This document shows positions 11,100 through 23,395 of a stretch of DNA of 64,000 nt, one piece after another. The notes beneath the pieces were generated by a model that was given only the letters and a program-made list of their open reading frames with translations, ran no database searches and was not told the origin of the DNA. A program made the position numbers and the translations under genes. Source of the DNA: Eretmocerus hayati (lineage: Eukaryota > Arthropoda > Insecta > Hymenoptera > Aphelinidae); contig CM056741.1 in assembly GCA_029851415.1 (NCBI GenBank), forward strand, positions 178,543,021-178,607,020, written 5' to 3'. How positions within the stretch are numbered: position 1 is the first letter of the stretch; each line of letters starts with the position of its first letter.

Positions 11100-13560
11100 T
11101 ATTAGCATCTTCAAAAAATGAAAGCGATCGATGAGTATAAGTGCGTAAAAGCATAATGTAAATATGCAGGGTATAGGTAAACGCAGCTGTGACTTTTTTC
11201 AAGATCTTGTAAATAGCTGTATTATTGGATTAGTTAACAGTTTCATGGTGAATAGGCTTATATTATAGGGGTTAAACTAGCTCGCGCCATCAACCAGGAT
11301 TCGAAGCGCATCAATCATTTCATCATTCATTTTTGGATAAAATGGATTAAGAGTTCCCTTATTCGACGACATAAAAGAATCACTAGACATAACATATAGT
11401 GAAGATTTTTCTATGTAAGCCCGATGAAGGATTATCAAAAAAATTGACATTTTCCGTAATAAAGCACCCTTGTCCCGAGTGGAAAATTTTTCAATTATAT
11501 TATTAAATGTACTACGCATACTTTTTGAGATGTTGATACAAAAACTGAATGGAAATATAGGATACAAATTTCATCTAATTAAATCGAAAATTTGAGAAAA
11601 TTGGGTCTAAAAAATACGGAGAAAATTTGCACTTCATGTTACAAAAACTTCTAAACTCATTGTCAGTGATTATTCGAAAGAACAAGATTGTGAGAATATT
11701 GATCGGGGAAGGATATTATCATAAAACTTTGTAATTTTCTTGAAATAGTGAGCCTGTGGTATTTTTACTCACGACCGGCAACACTGATATTTATTACGTC
11801 AGCAGAAAACAGTTTTGATGAAGATCAAAAAATTTTATGCAAGTTCATCAATTTGTTGAACTGTAATATACTTTTAGAAAACCGCAAGAATCATTCAGAT
11901 TTTAATTTCACAGAAATTAGTTCGAATTTAATACACTGCGCATGAAAACGTTTACTATATTGCGCATAGTTCAGTGACGCTGTTACTCACAATTCATAAA
12001 ATATATGGTTCACATCCTTGTGTCAAAACGCACTATATTTTACGCTTGAATCATTGTGAACATCACAAAAAGTATAATTCAGTCTCACGGAAAATTAGTT
12101 TTTTCTACTAGGTACATACCATGAAATAAATAAATATTTTCGTGATTAACTTGACTCAAGCAATCCAAGTCATAGATAATGATAAAAAAATGTCAATATA
12201 GAATCTAAAAAATAATCTTTTTTCCACTAAAATTTCTTGTCAAATGAGGAGAAGCTTGAAATAGTATATCCTCTCGTTAAAATGAAACGATTGAGCTTCA
12301 AAAGGACTTTTGTAGCAAGCGAGTTCAAACGCCGTTTGAAAAGAGCTGGTATCAAAAGGTTGTAATGGTCATCGAAATAAAACTTTGAACCGTTTCATTT
12401 AGTGAATGTACGAATGGTTTCAAATATACAAAGGATATGAATTCGTTCACATTCGTTCGTTAAAATATCTTCTTTCAATACTTGACGCTATCAGTAGAGG
12501 ATGCATTTTATTAGCAAAACGTATACTCCTTCATGCACGTTGAGATCTGTAAAAATCCATTTAATCCTGGAATTTTTTACCCCTGTGCGCACGCTTCAAA
12601 AAATAAATGAAAGGCTGAGGATGAATTTCTTTGAAGATAAAAATGTAAGGGAAAATATGAGTGATGTTTGCCTTGCCTACTGGAATTTCTCAGGAAATGG
12701 GCCTACAAATGAAGGTCACACTGAAGAAAATTAAGTCCCTGAATCAAATCAATATTTCAGTTTCAGAACTGATGTACCCATGAATCTACCTACGAACTGG
12801 GAAATTCTCTATGGAATCTATTGAGTAAATTCAATTAGTAACAAAAAATATGAATAGCTAAGAAACTAAAAATTGTTCCTGATTCTGACCTAAAACGCCC
12901 TTTTCAAACACCGTTTTAAGATTCTCATAATCAAAAGTCATAATGGTCCACTGCTCGCAAGCTAATTTCGGGCACGGAACACCACCTTATAGCGTCCAAA
13001 CACGAGAGGATGCATACCCTGCTTAGTAATCTAATATTCATTTTCCATCCATACAGAAGATATTCGCCATCTGAATAAAATCATTCGGTTAATTCTTGAA
13101 AACCTCTCATGGAAAAACATCATAAAATTTTTGGCCAGCCAATTACAAAATGCTCATCAACAAGTGTTACATGATATAAATTTGTACTGTTACCAAAAAT
13201 AAATTCTTTTCGCAAACAAAAAAAAAAATTTCCCGATCCTCCAAATTATTCTGCAGAAATATAACACATATCGAGCAAACTCCTTGAATTCTCTCACTCC
13301 AAAAAATGAAACACTGAAAAAAATTCCCAGTAAAATTCCTCGAGCTTGCAAGCCCGCATTTTCTGCATCGCAAGCTCATTCAACCCCTTTCCTCTGCTCC
13401 TATCACATTTTTCCATCTCCCCCTGCCCTTCACCACCATAATATATATCTCATCCCCATACATCCCCATACATATACAACTTATTATAATCGTGTCCTCA
13501 TTAGATACGCAGCTCTCGTCATTTCAACTTTGGTATTATACACGACGAATAAGTATGGCA
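11100..13560. other. Intergenic DNA, no gene seen
   Basis: This AT-rich stretch has scattered short open frames but no recognisable domain, splice-bounded exon or long inverted repeat. Confidence 0.45.
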
Positions 13561-13584
13561 TATATAGAAGGCTGATGGCTGAGG

Positions 13585-13592
13585 TATAAAAG
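13585..13592 (+). promoter_or_regulatory. Candidate TATA core promoter
   Basis: TATAAAAG is followed about 28 bases later by a GC-richer stretch (cgagaccgg). The first ATG downstream (13627) opens only a five-codon frame. If this is a promoter it drives a leader exon, possibly another upstream exon of the PTB gene. Confidence 0.25.
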
Positions 13593-13827
13593 CGCAGATC
13601 GAAGCTCGTCCGAGACCGGTCCATCCATGGCTGACACATTCTGAGGGCCATGTGATGGTACGAGCTTTTCACATCAGACTCGTTTCAGTCTCCTCCTCTA
13701 TAATACTCCTAATGGGCCGTACGTGTCCGCGAATATTGTCGCTGTAATATGGTTTTCCTTGCTCACGAAACTGTCCTGCCACCACCGCATTTTTCGCACA
13801 CTCGCATCATGCATCGCTAGCAAAATC

Positions 13828-13828
<1 letters not shown>

Positions 13829-13868
<40 letters not shown>
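13829..13868. repeat. (CA)n microsatellite
   Basis: About 20 uninterrupted CA units. Confidence 0.98.
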
Positions 13869-13870
<2 letters not shown>

Positions 13871-14296
13871 GATTTTGCTGCACGTGATATCATTTCCGTG
13901 TCGCCATAATTTTTTATATCTATATACATATCTACAACATACGTATGAATATATATTCAGGTGTGTATGAATATGTGCTGCTGGGGGTTGTAACAGCCCC
14001 ATGCAGTCTGCCTCAGCCTCACACGACTCTTTCACGAGCCCCCTTTCATTTTCGCGCTCGAGGCTGATACATAGCCAGGCTATGCGCAGACGTCTCTCTT
14101 TACTTTTGTATTGCAAATGCTGTGTTCCCTCTGTTTTTAAACCTTCGAAAAATAGTAGCATAGCAGTAGTGGTAGTGGTAGTCTTTTTTTTCGCATTCTC
14201 AGTTTGCTTGCAAATGTATGTACGTGTGTGTTATTCGTAATTGCGGTGCATTGCGAACAACTTTTGTGGGCAACGAGATTTTTGGACGATATACGA

Positions 14297-14326
14297 CGAA
14301 CGAACGAACGAACGAACGAACGAACG
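14297..14326. repeat. (CGAA)n microsatellite
   Basis: Seven to eight CGAA units in a row. Confidence 0.95.
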
Positions 14327-14329
14327 ACG

Positions 14330-15850
14330 TGGACGTCCGTGCCTTTATTACCGAATTTTAATGTGTTGGTTGAAGGTGAAGTAATTTTTTTTTTTTTTTG
14401 AGACTTTTTTTACGGTTACTGCCGCGCATCTTTTGAAAATTTGAGACATGATTCGCCAGGGTGGATATATATACGTGGTTTAGAGACTTTTATGATAAAA
14501 TGGCAGAGATTTGCGTGGTTGCATGAATTCCTGTTTCAAGATTTTTTTTCTGGGTTTTGTTTTTGGGTGGGATTTGCAACTTTCCCTGTAATATTTGTAG
14601 GCAAGATAAAGCTTGGGTTCAAAATTTTTTGGGTCACGAGATCACACGAGATGTTTGCCAGATATGTAGAGAAGAATTTCCGGTTACATGAAAATTTAAC
14701 GTTGTACATGTCTGGTGGTGTGGAAAATTAGATTTGCTTTGTCACTCTGAACGTGGTACGTTCTTGATGTTTTGCGGTGGATTCAGATTCAAATTGCAGA
14801 CGGAGAACGTCACGTTCGTGACCTACAAAAATGCGAACTTTGATGTGAAACGTATATTCTTCCGGCGTGAGGACTATTATTATTATGAAACAGAATACTT
14901 CTTTGAAGAACTTTTGAGCACTTTTTCCATTCACTGATGTGCGTAAACTCATCAAAAATCAAGTTGTCGTCATCAATGTAATCTGTGGAACTCATCGTCA
15001 TTTATAGTTGCATCCTCAAAAATTTGATTCGAAAATTTATTCAGCAATTCGCATAATATCTTTCAAGAAACGCAATGATTGGCAGTAAATTGGATTTGAG
15101 TGAAATTTTTCAAACAGGATCTGACGATATGATTAATTGTTTACAAATATTCGTAAAAAATTGTAAAATCCGTTACTTCAGACATGAATGAAATGTCGTA
15201 GGAAAAACTCGTCTTGAAAACTCGTTGTTGATACCACATCCTTTACAATAATGAATGAATGAATTCAGATCTATCAACTGTTTCTTCTTAATTAATCAAT
15301 TCATTTTCATGATTTTATATTGTTATAAAAAATTTATCACGCTAATAAAAGAACTCTGCGCTTTATACTGATAGCCCAAATATGGCTCACCCGAATTTTT
15401 TTATTGCTAAGTTAAACTTATCAAGACGCCAACAAGATCTATTATACTTTGAAAACTTATTTTTCATGAAGTAAAAGTCTGATGCATTTATAAGCTGTGG
15501 TGGCACATATAAAGTATAACTAATATACAAACATGGACTTGGGGATAGCTTGAAATATATAAGTATCGCTAACACCAGGTAACTCGAGAACCTGAAAGAG
15601 GAGCTTCAGATGATCTGACTCACGTGCATATTTTCAACTCTTTGTTCACGCCTCATCCTTCTTTTTTTTTTATCACAAATATCAAAGAATTTATGAGTAT
15701 CCTATCAAGATTGACTTTACGAATAATTTTCTTTCATTTTTTCTCTAACCACGTGTATTTCACCGGCAAAAATGCTCTGCAAACTTACTGTGTGTCCTTG
15801 TAAGTATTCTTCCCTCTAACATTTTTGGGTCTCCATCTCCATCTATTTCA
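14330..15850. other. No gene seen
   Basis: AT-rich sequence upstream of the 16.0 kb promoter. Several overlapping open frames on both strands (14441-14955) cancel each other as evidence, and none shows a family motif. Confidence 0.45.
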
Positions 15851-16007
15851 TCTCCTGCCTTTCATCTCATTCTTCGCATCAGCAGCAGCGGCGACATCGG
15901 CGGTGAGGCATCTCATCAAGCAAAGCGCGCGCCAGTTGTAAAAACGCGCGCTCCGTCAGTTCTCGTCTTCTTCACTCTTCGCGAGCCTTGAATCATCCAT
16001 TGTCGCG

Positions 16008-16218
16008 TATATATAGTTTGGTGCTAGAAGAGCCACAGGTCGTAGTTGGTCGTAGTTCAAATTCGTCCAGATACAAAGGCATTATTCGCACGTCATCGAC
16101 AGAAGAATTTTTAATATTTTTGTGAACAGTGTTGAGTGATTATTCGTCATCAGAATTTATATTATTATAAAATAGAAAACATTCAGTGAAATAGTGAAAA
16201 GAAATCGCGTGTGTTGTA
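16008..16218 (+). promoter_or_regulatory. heph: Probable PTB promoter and first leader exon
   Basis: TATATATAG at 16008-16016 sits in a locally GC-rich, CpG-rich stretch (15890-16000, with gcgcgcgcc) unlike the surrounding AT-rich DNA. The expected start is near 16038-16042, and AGATAC about 28 bases further on fits the insect downstream promoter element. The next 180 bases have an ATG-poor, leader-like composition up to a possible donor (tgtatag/gtgcgtg at 16218). It is the best promoter candidate upstream of the PTB start exon at 20915 on this strand. The link to that exon is inferred from order and strand only. Confidence 0.4.
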
Positions 16219-16521
16219 TAGGTGCGTGTGCGGTGTGGTTAGTTTTGAGGTTAGAATACTCGCGCCGCGCCGCTGCCCGCGTGCCTCTTTCCTCGTGTTC
16301 GTTCATTTCTCAAATATAAAATTTATTCTACTAACTCCCGGTGATTTAATATACATGATACAAATTGATCTTGAGGATGACGTAGTGCAGAGGATTGGCA
16401 GTGCGGCGTCGAGTGGGAGTCAATAAATTAGAGAGAGAAGCACGTGAGAGACGCTTGATGTGCGTCTTTTGCTTTGATGGTGGCGGTATGCATGTGCGAT
16501 GCTCGCGCGCGTGGAGGCATC

Positions 16522-16544
16522 TTCGTCGTCGTCGTCGTCGTCGT
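16522..16544. repeat. (CGT)n trinucleotide run
   Basis: A short CGT repeat inside the CpG-rich region after the proposed promoter. A similar run is found at 10960-10987. Confidence 0.9.
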
Positions 16545-16619
16545 GAAGGGCACACACCGGTTGAACGTTTTGATGGCTTTCAGAGCATGAGACTATCTAT
16601 ATAGCTTTCAACTCGTGAG

Positions 16620-19600
16620 ATTGTGTGAGTCGAGGCCACCGGTTTAGGCCTTGACAGAGGCGCACGCGCTATATAGTAAAAAGCAGCTGCCGCCACAGCA
16701 TTTGAAATTCGTTCTCTGGGTGCTCTGTGCTCTGATGCGGCTGTTACTCCTTCACGAGGAAGACGTGATCGTTGCCAGTTTTTTCCCCTTTGCGTGTACA
16801 GCACAGAGTGCCAACTGCCTCGGTTTTGTCGCACCTGTTGAATAATGCTATAGTTTACTTGGGTACGGAACGATTTTTCAAGAGCTTTGTAATGTTCATG
16901 TGTAGATAAATTGTAATTGTTGACTCAGCTGTTATTTTCCAACACTCATCCGATTGAATAGTTTATACTTATTCTTGCACGATTGTATTTTTAAGACATC
17001 ATACCCATTCAGTTTCATTTGTCTATGCGTTGTCATTTGAAAATTAGCAGATGCCACACAGCCATCCATCATTAATCGTGCTTCTCTCTCTGGTTGATTA
17101 TATCTTGGATTATATCCAGCAAGTTTTAACATGGCTGATTTAACGTTGCATTTCAGTTTCTAAGTGTGGCTTGATGAAGGAGCGTGGATAATTTTGTGTG
17201 ATAAACTCTGATTGAATCCATCATAGCATGTTTTTGAGACAAGAACGGTTTGCTCAACCAAATGTATTTGCTCCATTTCTACCCAGTCACCTACAACCCA
17301 GTCTTCCTAAGAAGGTACTACTTTACTTCACTCTACTATTATTAATCTCATAATCATGCATCCGTATAGTCAGAAATTTACATTACATTACTTTTATTAA
17401 TTATTTTGTAATTGATCATACAACCTCGATCTAATGTATCTATTGTATATAGTGACTCATTACTGGATCACCATTGACACTGAGCCCAGTACTAATATCT
17501 TCAATCAACAACAATCGATCAATCTCCACTTGAAAATGATTTCCTTGTTCCGACACCTGAAAGATAAGAAGATACAAAGCACGGTTCGTTATTTTGGAAC
17601 AGAATGCATGCACTAGTCTCGTGAATTTCAATTTTGCTGGTCCCCATAATGCTTGCAAGGAATTTGGCCTTGAGTGTGAATATTTGAATGCCAAATTCCC
17701 TACTATTTCGATTCCTAACATAGTGTAGCTTCCTACAAAGAATTTACTTCACATTATGATTGAAACTATTAAACTCCTGTCTTTGATTACAGTGAATGAT
17801 CAGGAGGAGTAATGAATCTTTGAGATGTGTTGACTACACGAAATCACATCCTATGGTCCTAAAGATTGCTCTGCTAGTGCTATTGAATTGAATGCACCTC
17901 GTGATTGACATAACCATACCTCCGTTATTAATAATATTATATAGAGAATCTGATGAAATGAACTAACATGGAAAATCTCAATTTCATAAAGGAAGTACAT
18001 TGATGTCAGGATTGATCAGTCATATCTGATGGAGTGCAAAACTTTTGTGAGACTTGTAGATATTTATCTGAAGTAGGATTAGGATATTCAAATCAGTGTG
18101 AGTTAGGCAGGTATATCCAAACACGCTACTGTTGATTCTTAATTTTCTGCCATTAAGTACTGGCTTCTGCTCACTCAAGCACTCAACATCCAACAGGTAT
18201 TTCTTTACACATATTCACTCTATTGCTATCAGCGTTAGATACAGCTCTTCTCGGTTGATCAGTTTCTCTGCAAAAGCAGATCAGCCTGTAATACCTAATA
18301 CATCTATAAAGTTTCACGAGGGCTGCACGAGAGGTGAACGAAGACGTCCATTTTCTTGGAGACTATTAAGAACCTCTCTTCACTAAGCCATCTAATACCT
18401 TATGGATAGGATCGGAGTATATAGAGTTGCTGCAGCCCTACCGCACCTGCTTGATTTTCCGCTCACTCGCCCTATACATAGGTACTTACGTTCCTCGGCC
18501 TAGAAATTACCTGCGCGACTCTTTTCATACGGATTTCCGCATCGGCTTCTTTCCTTTTCCTTTAGACGCTCTTTCTGACTCTTGAGACTCCTTTTTCCTC
18601 TTCGACATATTAGATCCGCACAAGATCTTGTCGAAGTAGCGACACACACGAGACCAAAAAAAAAGCGATTTCAGCCAAAGTCTAATCACTTTCAAATAAA
18701 GGAAAATTGTATTTTCGCCTCGAAAGGAGAGGAGGACGAAAAGGCGAACGTAAGATTCTCTTGTAATCTCGTTACCCCCTGTTGATATTAAATTAGATTT
18801 TCTTCTTTTCTCAAAAGATTGTTAGGGGGAAGAGAAATGGATACGGTATGGCTTGGAGGTTGGAGGTATAGGGTAGTAGAAGCTCTCAAGAAGAGGAAAA
18901 GACTCTTGCTTTGTTGAGACGAATTCTGATCTCGTATAGAGATTGGATTGCATTCAGCTGCTTGTCCACAATACTCTCAAGAGCATGGTGTTTTTTTTGC
19001 ACCACTATATGGAGTCTCGAGAGACGCTAAAAGTGAGATTTGTGCACCTAGCTCATGATAGTTGATACTATAGAGTAGTAATACGAGGATGAACGCGCGT
19101 ACTGTAGGTGTATTCTTCTCTTGTCTAGGATTCGCGTTTTGTATGAAGAGTGAATCATCAGATAAAAGAATCTTACCCTTCATCCAATTCTTTGATGAGT
19201 GATTTTGCGAAGACAGATTCATTTTAATAGGTCAGAGAAATTTTGAAACATCCCGATCCAAAAATTACAAAAATCTCATAAAAGTTTTCTAAATGAGATC
19301 AGTCTGTGAGTCGCATAATCCCATGAGTTATTCTAAAATATATCCACTATCAGCTGAGGAACAATTAATTTTTTTCGATCTTGTAATCTGAAGATTTTTG
19401 ATGACTCAAGATTCATCTATGCTTTATGTTTCAAATCATGAGTCACGAGATGAGTCATGTGTTTGATGATGCTGTAAAAAAAACGCTCATCAAAGATGTA
19501 GTATCTGTCCTTCGTGAAAAACGACGTCCCTGCTCTCGGCCCTGTAACTCATTCCATTCCCCATTTCAGTAAAAAAAATTGCACACAGTCAACCAGCTAC

Positions 19601-20914
19601 TTATTCCAAATCCGAAGTTTACGTTCGCCATGATCAGGTCTTCATAATTTTATTTCTGTCAAGCTCAATATTTTGGAAATTACATTATCCAAAATAAAAT
19701 ATGAATAGAGGTCGCATCAGCAGAGTGTCTAAAATAAACATCATATAAACCTCTAAAAACTTATTCACCGAGTTATCTCGAAAATTACCAGCATCACCCT
19801 ATTCTGAAACTTCTACTTCCACCCTGTCCACGCGTAGCATTCTAACCCCGGAAACTCGTGGGGTTTAGCTCAATAACGAATTTAGGCAGACCGAGAGTGA
19901 GAGAGATCCGGAAACTCTATCGTCGACTATATACAATCTCGACAGCAAAATAAGCGGGAAGCAAAATCACGCAGTGTTACAGTAGAAATATAGATATATA
20001 ACAAAGTCTAAAAGCTCAACGCTTAGCTAATGCTCGCCCTTCAACCGTAAATACTCTGTGAATGGTGCGAATCAAGCTGTACCTATATGTGCAACTCTCA
20101 ACGTGCTCGAGGCACTAAAGCGTCGAAAAACGGAAAGTCGACAATTGCGCGTGTACTGCACACTATATCAGTACTATATACTTGTGCCAGTGGAAGAGCA
20201 AGCCCACAGCAACAATAGCCTTTTACTGCCTCTTGTCGTATAGATGTATACATTTGAGACTCTTGGGGAGAAGGTAGTTGAGTCTGGGGTGAAAGAAAAG
20301 GGGAAAAAGCGTTTAAAAAAAAGCAAGTCGGTCCAGTTGTTCGGTGGGGGATGTTGAAGCGGCGAATTCTTGAGACTTTTGGGGTTGTCATAACTCGAGG
20401 AGTGAAAAATGCTCTCACCAGCTAGGATTCTCTTCTATCTTTGACTTTTGCTTTGCTTTGCTTTGCTCCAGTTTTTGGGACTGGGAATTTTGTTAAAGTT
20501 GTCTTGACCATTCTACCAGCTTAGATGATTCTGGTAGTGAGGTCTCTCGGTTCTCACTTTCAATCCTGGAAAATGAGCAAATTAGTGACGGAAAAAATTA
20601 TTTTTTCCCCTGTGCTAGTGTGAATTTCAAAAATGTTGCCCGGTGTTGAATACATTTTCAATTCCTCCCCCAATCTTCATTAGATAGGGTCATGAATAAT
20701 TGTTACAAGACGCATCAATCGTTCACGTGACCAGTACCTGCCAATCCCTTCAATACCGAACTCTGGCTTTGAGTATGCCAGCTGAAAAATCATAATAGTT
20801 CCTTTTTGTCCCGATTATGTATTTGATCCAGCTACATGGTTATACTACCCCAGTTAGCCTGTTTGTTTTATGAAATAATTGTGTAATGACTTCTTTCTTC
20901 TTTTTCTGTTTCAG
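16620..20914. other. Probable first PTB intron, nothing else recognised
   Basis: No domain-bearing frame or clear transposon was found. A pyrimidine-rich patch occurs around 18540-18605. If the 16.0 kb promoter is correct, this is intron 1. Confidence 0.35.
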
Positions 20915-20966
20915 GTGAGTCTCACATGGTGTACTGTGAATTATGGGTAGTGAGGTCTTCGAACAG
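20915..20966 (+). CDS. heph: Proposed PTB start exon (MGSEVFEQ)
   Basis: A very strong acceptor (ttctttcttctttttctgtttcag) ends at 20914. Twenty-eight bases later ATG at 20943 opens MGSEVFEQ, which ends exactly at the donor CAG/gtataa (20967) in phase 0. The next certain PTB exon begins in phase 0 with RGSDELLS, so the join reads MGSEVFEQ-RGSDELLS without any adjustment. In vertebrate PTB the residues before RGSDEL also come from short separate exons that vary between isoforms. What is seen is the splice signals, the phase and the ATG. That this exon belongs to PTB is inference. An earlier ATG at 20925 is in another frame that does not fit. Other start exons may exist outside what I can recognise. 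Confidence 0.5.
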
Positions 20967-21663
20967 GTATAAAGAGCATGATTTTTGCTTTCCATCGTCC
21001 TATATTCTCAGCAATCTTGAACGTTTTATTTATTTTTCGTTTCCTTCTGTATCAAATCCACCCAGAATTGATTTATCACAATAGTGGATCGGTTGATGGC
21101 TTCGATCAAACTCAATCTTCTTAATCGAGAGAAATATTGTCTGCATATGTCTATGGTGATCTCAAAATCGATTTGAAGTGGACTATTTCGACGGATATTA
21201 TATTTCTTGCTCAACCTGAGTTGACGTTTAACTTCCTCCTGCTTAGATTGAAAAAAAAATTGAAAATAATCTTTGTTGTTTCTCTAAAATTTGGGGAACT
21301 TGGGGGCCTTATGCATTTTCAAAAGTTCTGATGAAATCGGAAGCAATTTTTAATGAGTAAATCACAATTTTCGACAGTCCAATTTTCATCCATTTTGTCA
21401 CAAAAGGTCGAGCCATTCTGGCTCCAATCACAACTTCAACTGATTTCTTAATGAAAAAAATATGCTTATTGTGTTTTCTCTACGAGATTCATTTTCAAAT
21501 CCACCAGATTTGTTGAAAAAAGACGATTTATCGGGAATTGGATAACCAGGGAATAAGCATATTCTTAATTTCGCGAAATCGATTATAAAATTACTATTCA
21601 ATAGGATTCCACGGACCATATAGTACACTACGAGTTCTAGCCCGTACAATTTTGATATGTTAA

Positions 21664-22182
21664 GGGAGTAACCTCGGTACCGCGTGAGTCAAATTGATCG
21701 ACTTTTTTCAACTTTCACAAATTTGCCTACATGTGTGTCTTATGTGTTAATCAGATCTCAATACACCCTCACATAAACTTGCATAAGCATCCGACTTACG
21801 AATCATGAAATATCAATCCCTGATTATGGGCGAATTTGTCTTAATTGTGACTTATTCGTGACTTCACGCGGAAAATTAATCAGAACTTTTTTCCAAGCTA
21901 ACCAAAGCTTGAAAAAAAGTTCGAGCACGTTCTTTGTATTAAGATATATAAGTGAGCAAGATTTGAAAAAAAACTGATCGGTCAGTCTTTTATAGTCTAA
22001 TAATCATCGCGATGCCCCATAAGACAGCGTGTATAACCTCTAAAAATGTTTATGCTGATGGTTTAACTCAGGGGTAGCCAATGCTCGTGAAATTTTGACT
22101 GTGTCCAATTGACACGCAAATACATCGCTCTGCCAAGTTTGATCAAAATCTGATCGGTGGATCTTCTACCGAGGTTACTCCC
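21664..22182. mobile_element. TTAA-flanked inverted-repeat element, non-autonomous
   Basis: The ends GGGAGTAACCTCGGTA and its reverse complement are flanked on both sides by TTAA (21660-21663 and 22183-22186). TTAA target duplications are characteristic of piggyBac-type and some other DNA transposons. The 519-base interior has no transposase frame, so it is a MITE-like derivative. It lies in the PTB intron between the proposed start exon and exon 25558. Confidence 0.8.
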
Positions 22183-23284
22183 TTAACGTTATTGTAAGCT
22201 GAGTGGAGCTAGCTCGTCCTCTGAAAAAAATTTTTGTCAAATGTTATACTGAAGAGATATTTCACTTATTCCGCTTCCAAACCTCGGTCACGTCCGTAGC
22301 ATGCATTTACGATTCTGATGTGCGAAAGTTGCCACTCATACGTGCTGTAATGGGTAATGAACACCGGAATTAGTACAACTAAAGATGAAGTCATACAAAA
22401 GAAGCTTTCACTTAACCCACGCTGAACTCTTGCTTGTTGATCCAAATCTTCAAATCCCATTAAATTGACCATTGTAATTTTTTTTTTACCTTGAATACAC
22501 CATTTCTCAAGGCGTAAGCCTCTACAAAATTCAATTTTCATTGTGTATCTCAAGCTCGTGCAACAACTCAAGAAATTTTCAACACGAAATCAATGGAAAT
22601 GTTAAATCCTACCACTATACATTATAGTCTCACCCCAGTTGAATTCTTATCGTTCGTCCGTCCACCTGCGTGACACATCCCCAAGATCTACCTTAGATTA
22701 TTTGCAAGTACACAGTCGTCAAAAGGTAAACCTACAATCAAGCTCTCTTAAGCTGTATACATGCAATCTCTATAATACAAATTTAGCTTGGGTCACCCAT
22801 TCCATGTCACTCAAACGGTTGTAAACGATATAATATACGCGTGAATGGCTTCGAGACATGTTACATATATATACTTTGCGTAACTTGTCACTTCTGTGCA
22901 AGCCAACTTGACTGAGACGAGATGAGTGTGTACTAGTAGTAAGAGGGAGATGGTTTACACCGATTTGCTTTAGAAGACTCGTTCGAGAGTTTCTGCTCGA
23001 CTTGGTTGTGTGATGGAGCTTGCTAAAGCACAAGGATATAGTTACAGAGTGCGAGGGAGAGCTTTGCCAAGTAATCCCCAAAACGAGGCTCGAAATGTAG
23101 TCTCAGGACGCTTTGCCAAGTCGTCTACTATACGACTAGTACTACTAGGTTGTAGTATGGTTATAGCTAAGATGAAGTGAGTACGTATCAGGCAGTTGAA
23201 ACTTGGGCTATTTTCTTGACACCTTGTGTTGTATGAGGTACGGATACGATGACGGTGATTTTAAACTGAGCCTTGAGTGCAATT

Positions 23285-23395
23285 TCTAAGTAGAAATACT
23301 CATATGGGCAATTCCGACGAAAGTGTGATTTTTTGGGGCCAAAATCGTTGCAGAAAGTGATTTGGGTCAAAAAATTATTTCAGCCCCAGACAAGT
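23285..23395. repeat. Dispersed repeat, partner of 3235-3345
   Basis: It shares agtgatttgggtcaaaaaat and its flanks with the earlier copy, in the same orientation. Confidence 0.6.

Noticed and set aside
13698..14161. Minus-strand frames with Cys-Val repeats
   Set aside because: They read through the CA microsatellite at 13829-13868 and are artefacts of it.
16346..16604. Arg-rich frames on both strands near the proposed promoter
   Set aside because: Caused by the CGT repeat and CpG-rich leader. Overlapping frames on both strands cancel each other, and neither has a splice link to the PTB exons.
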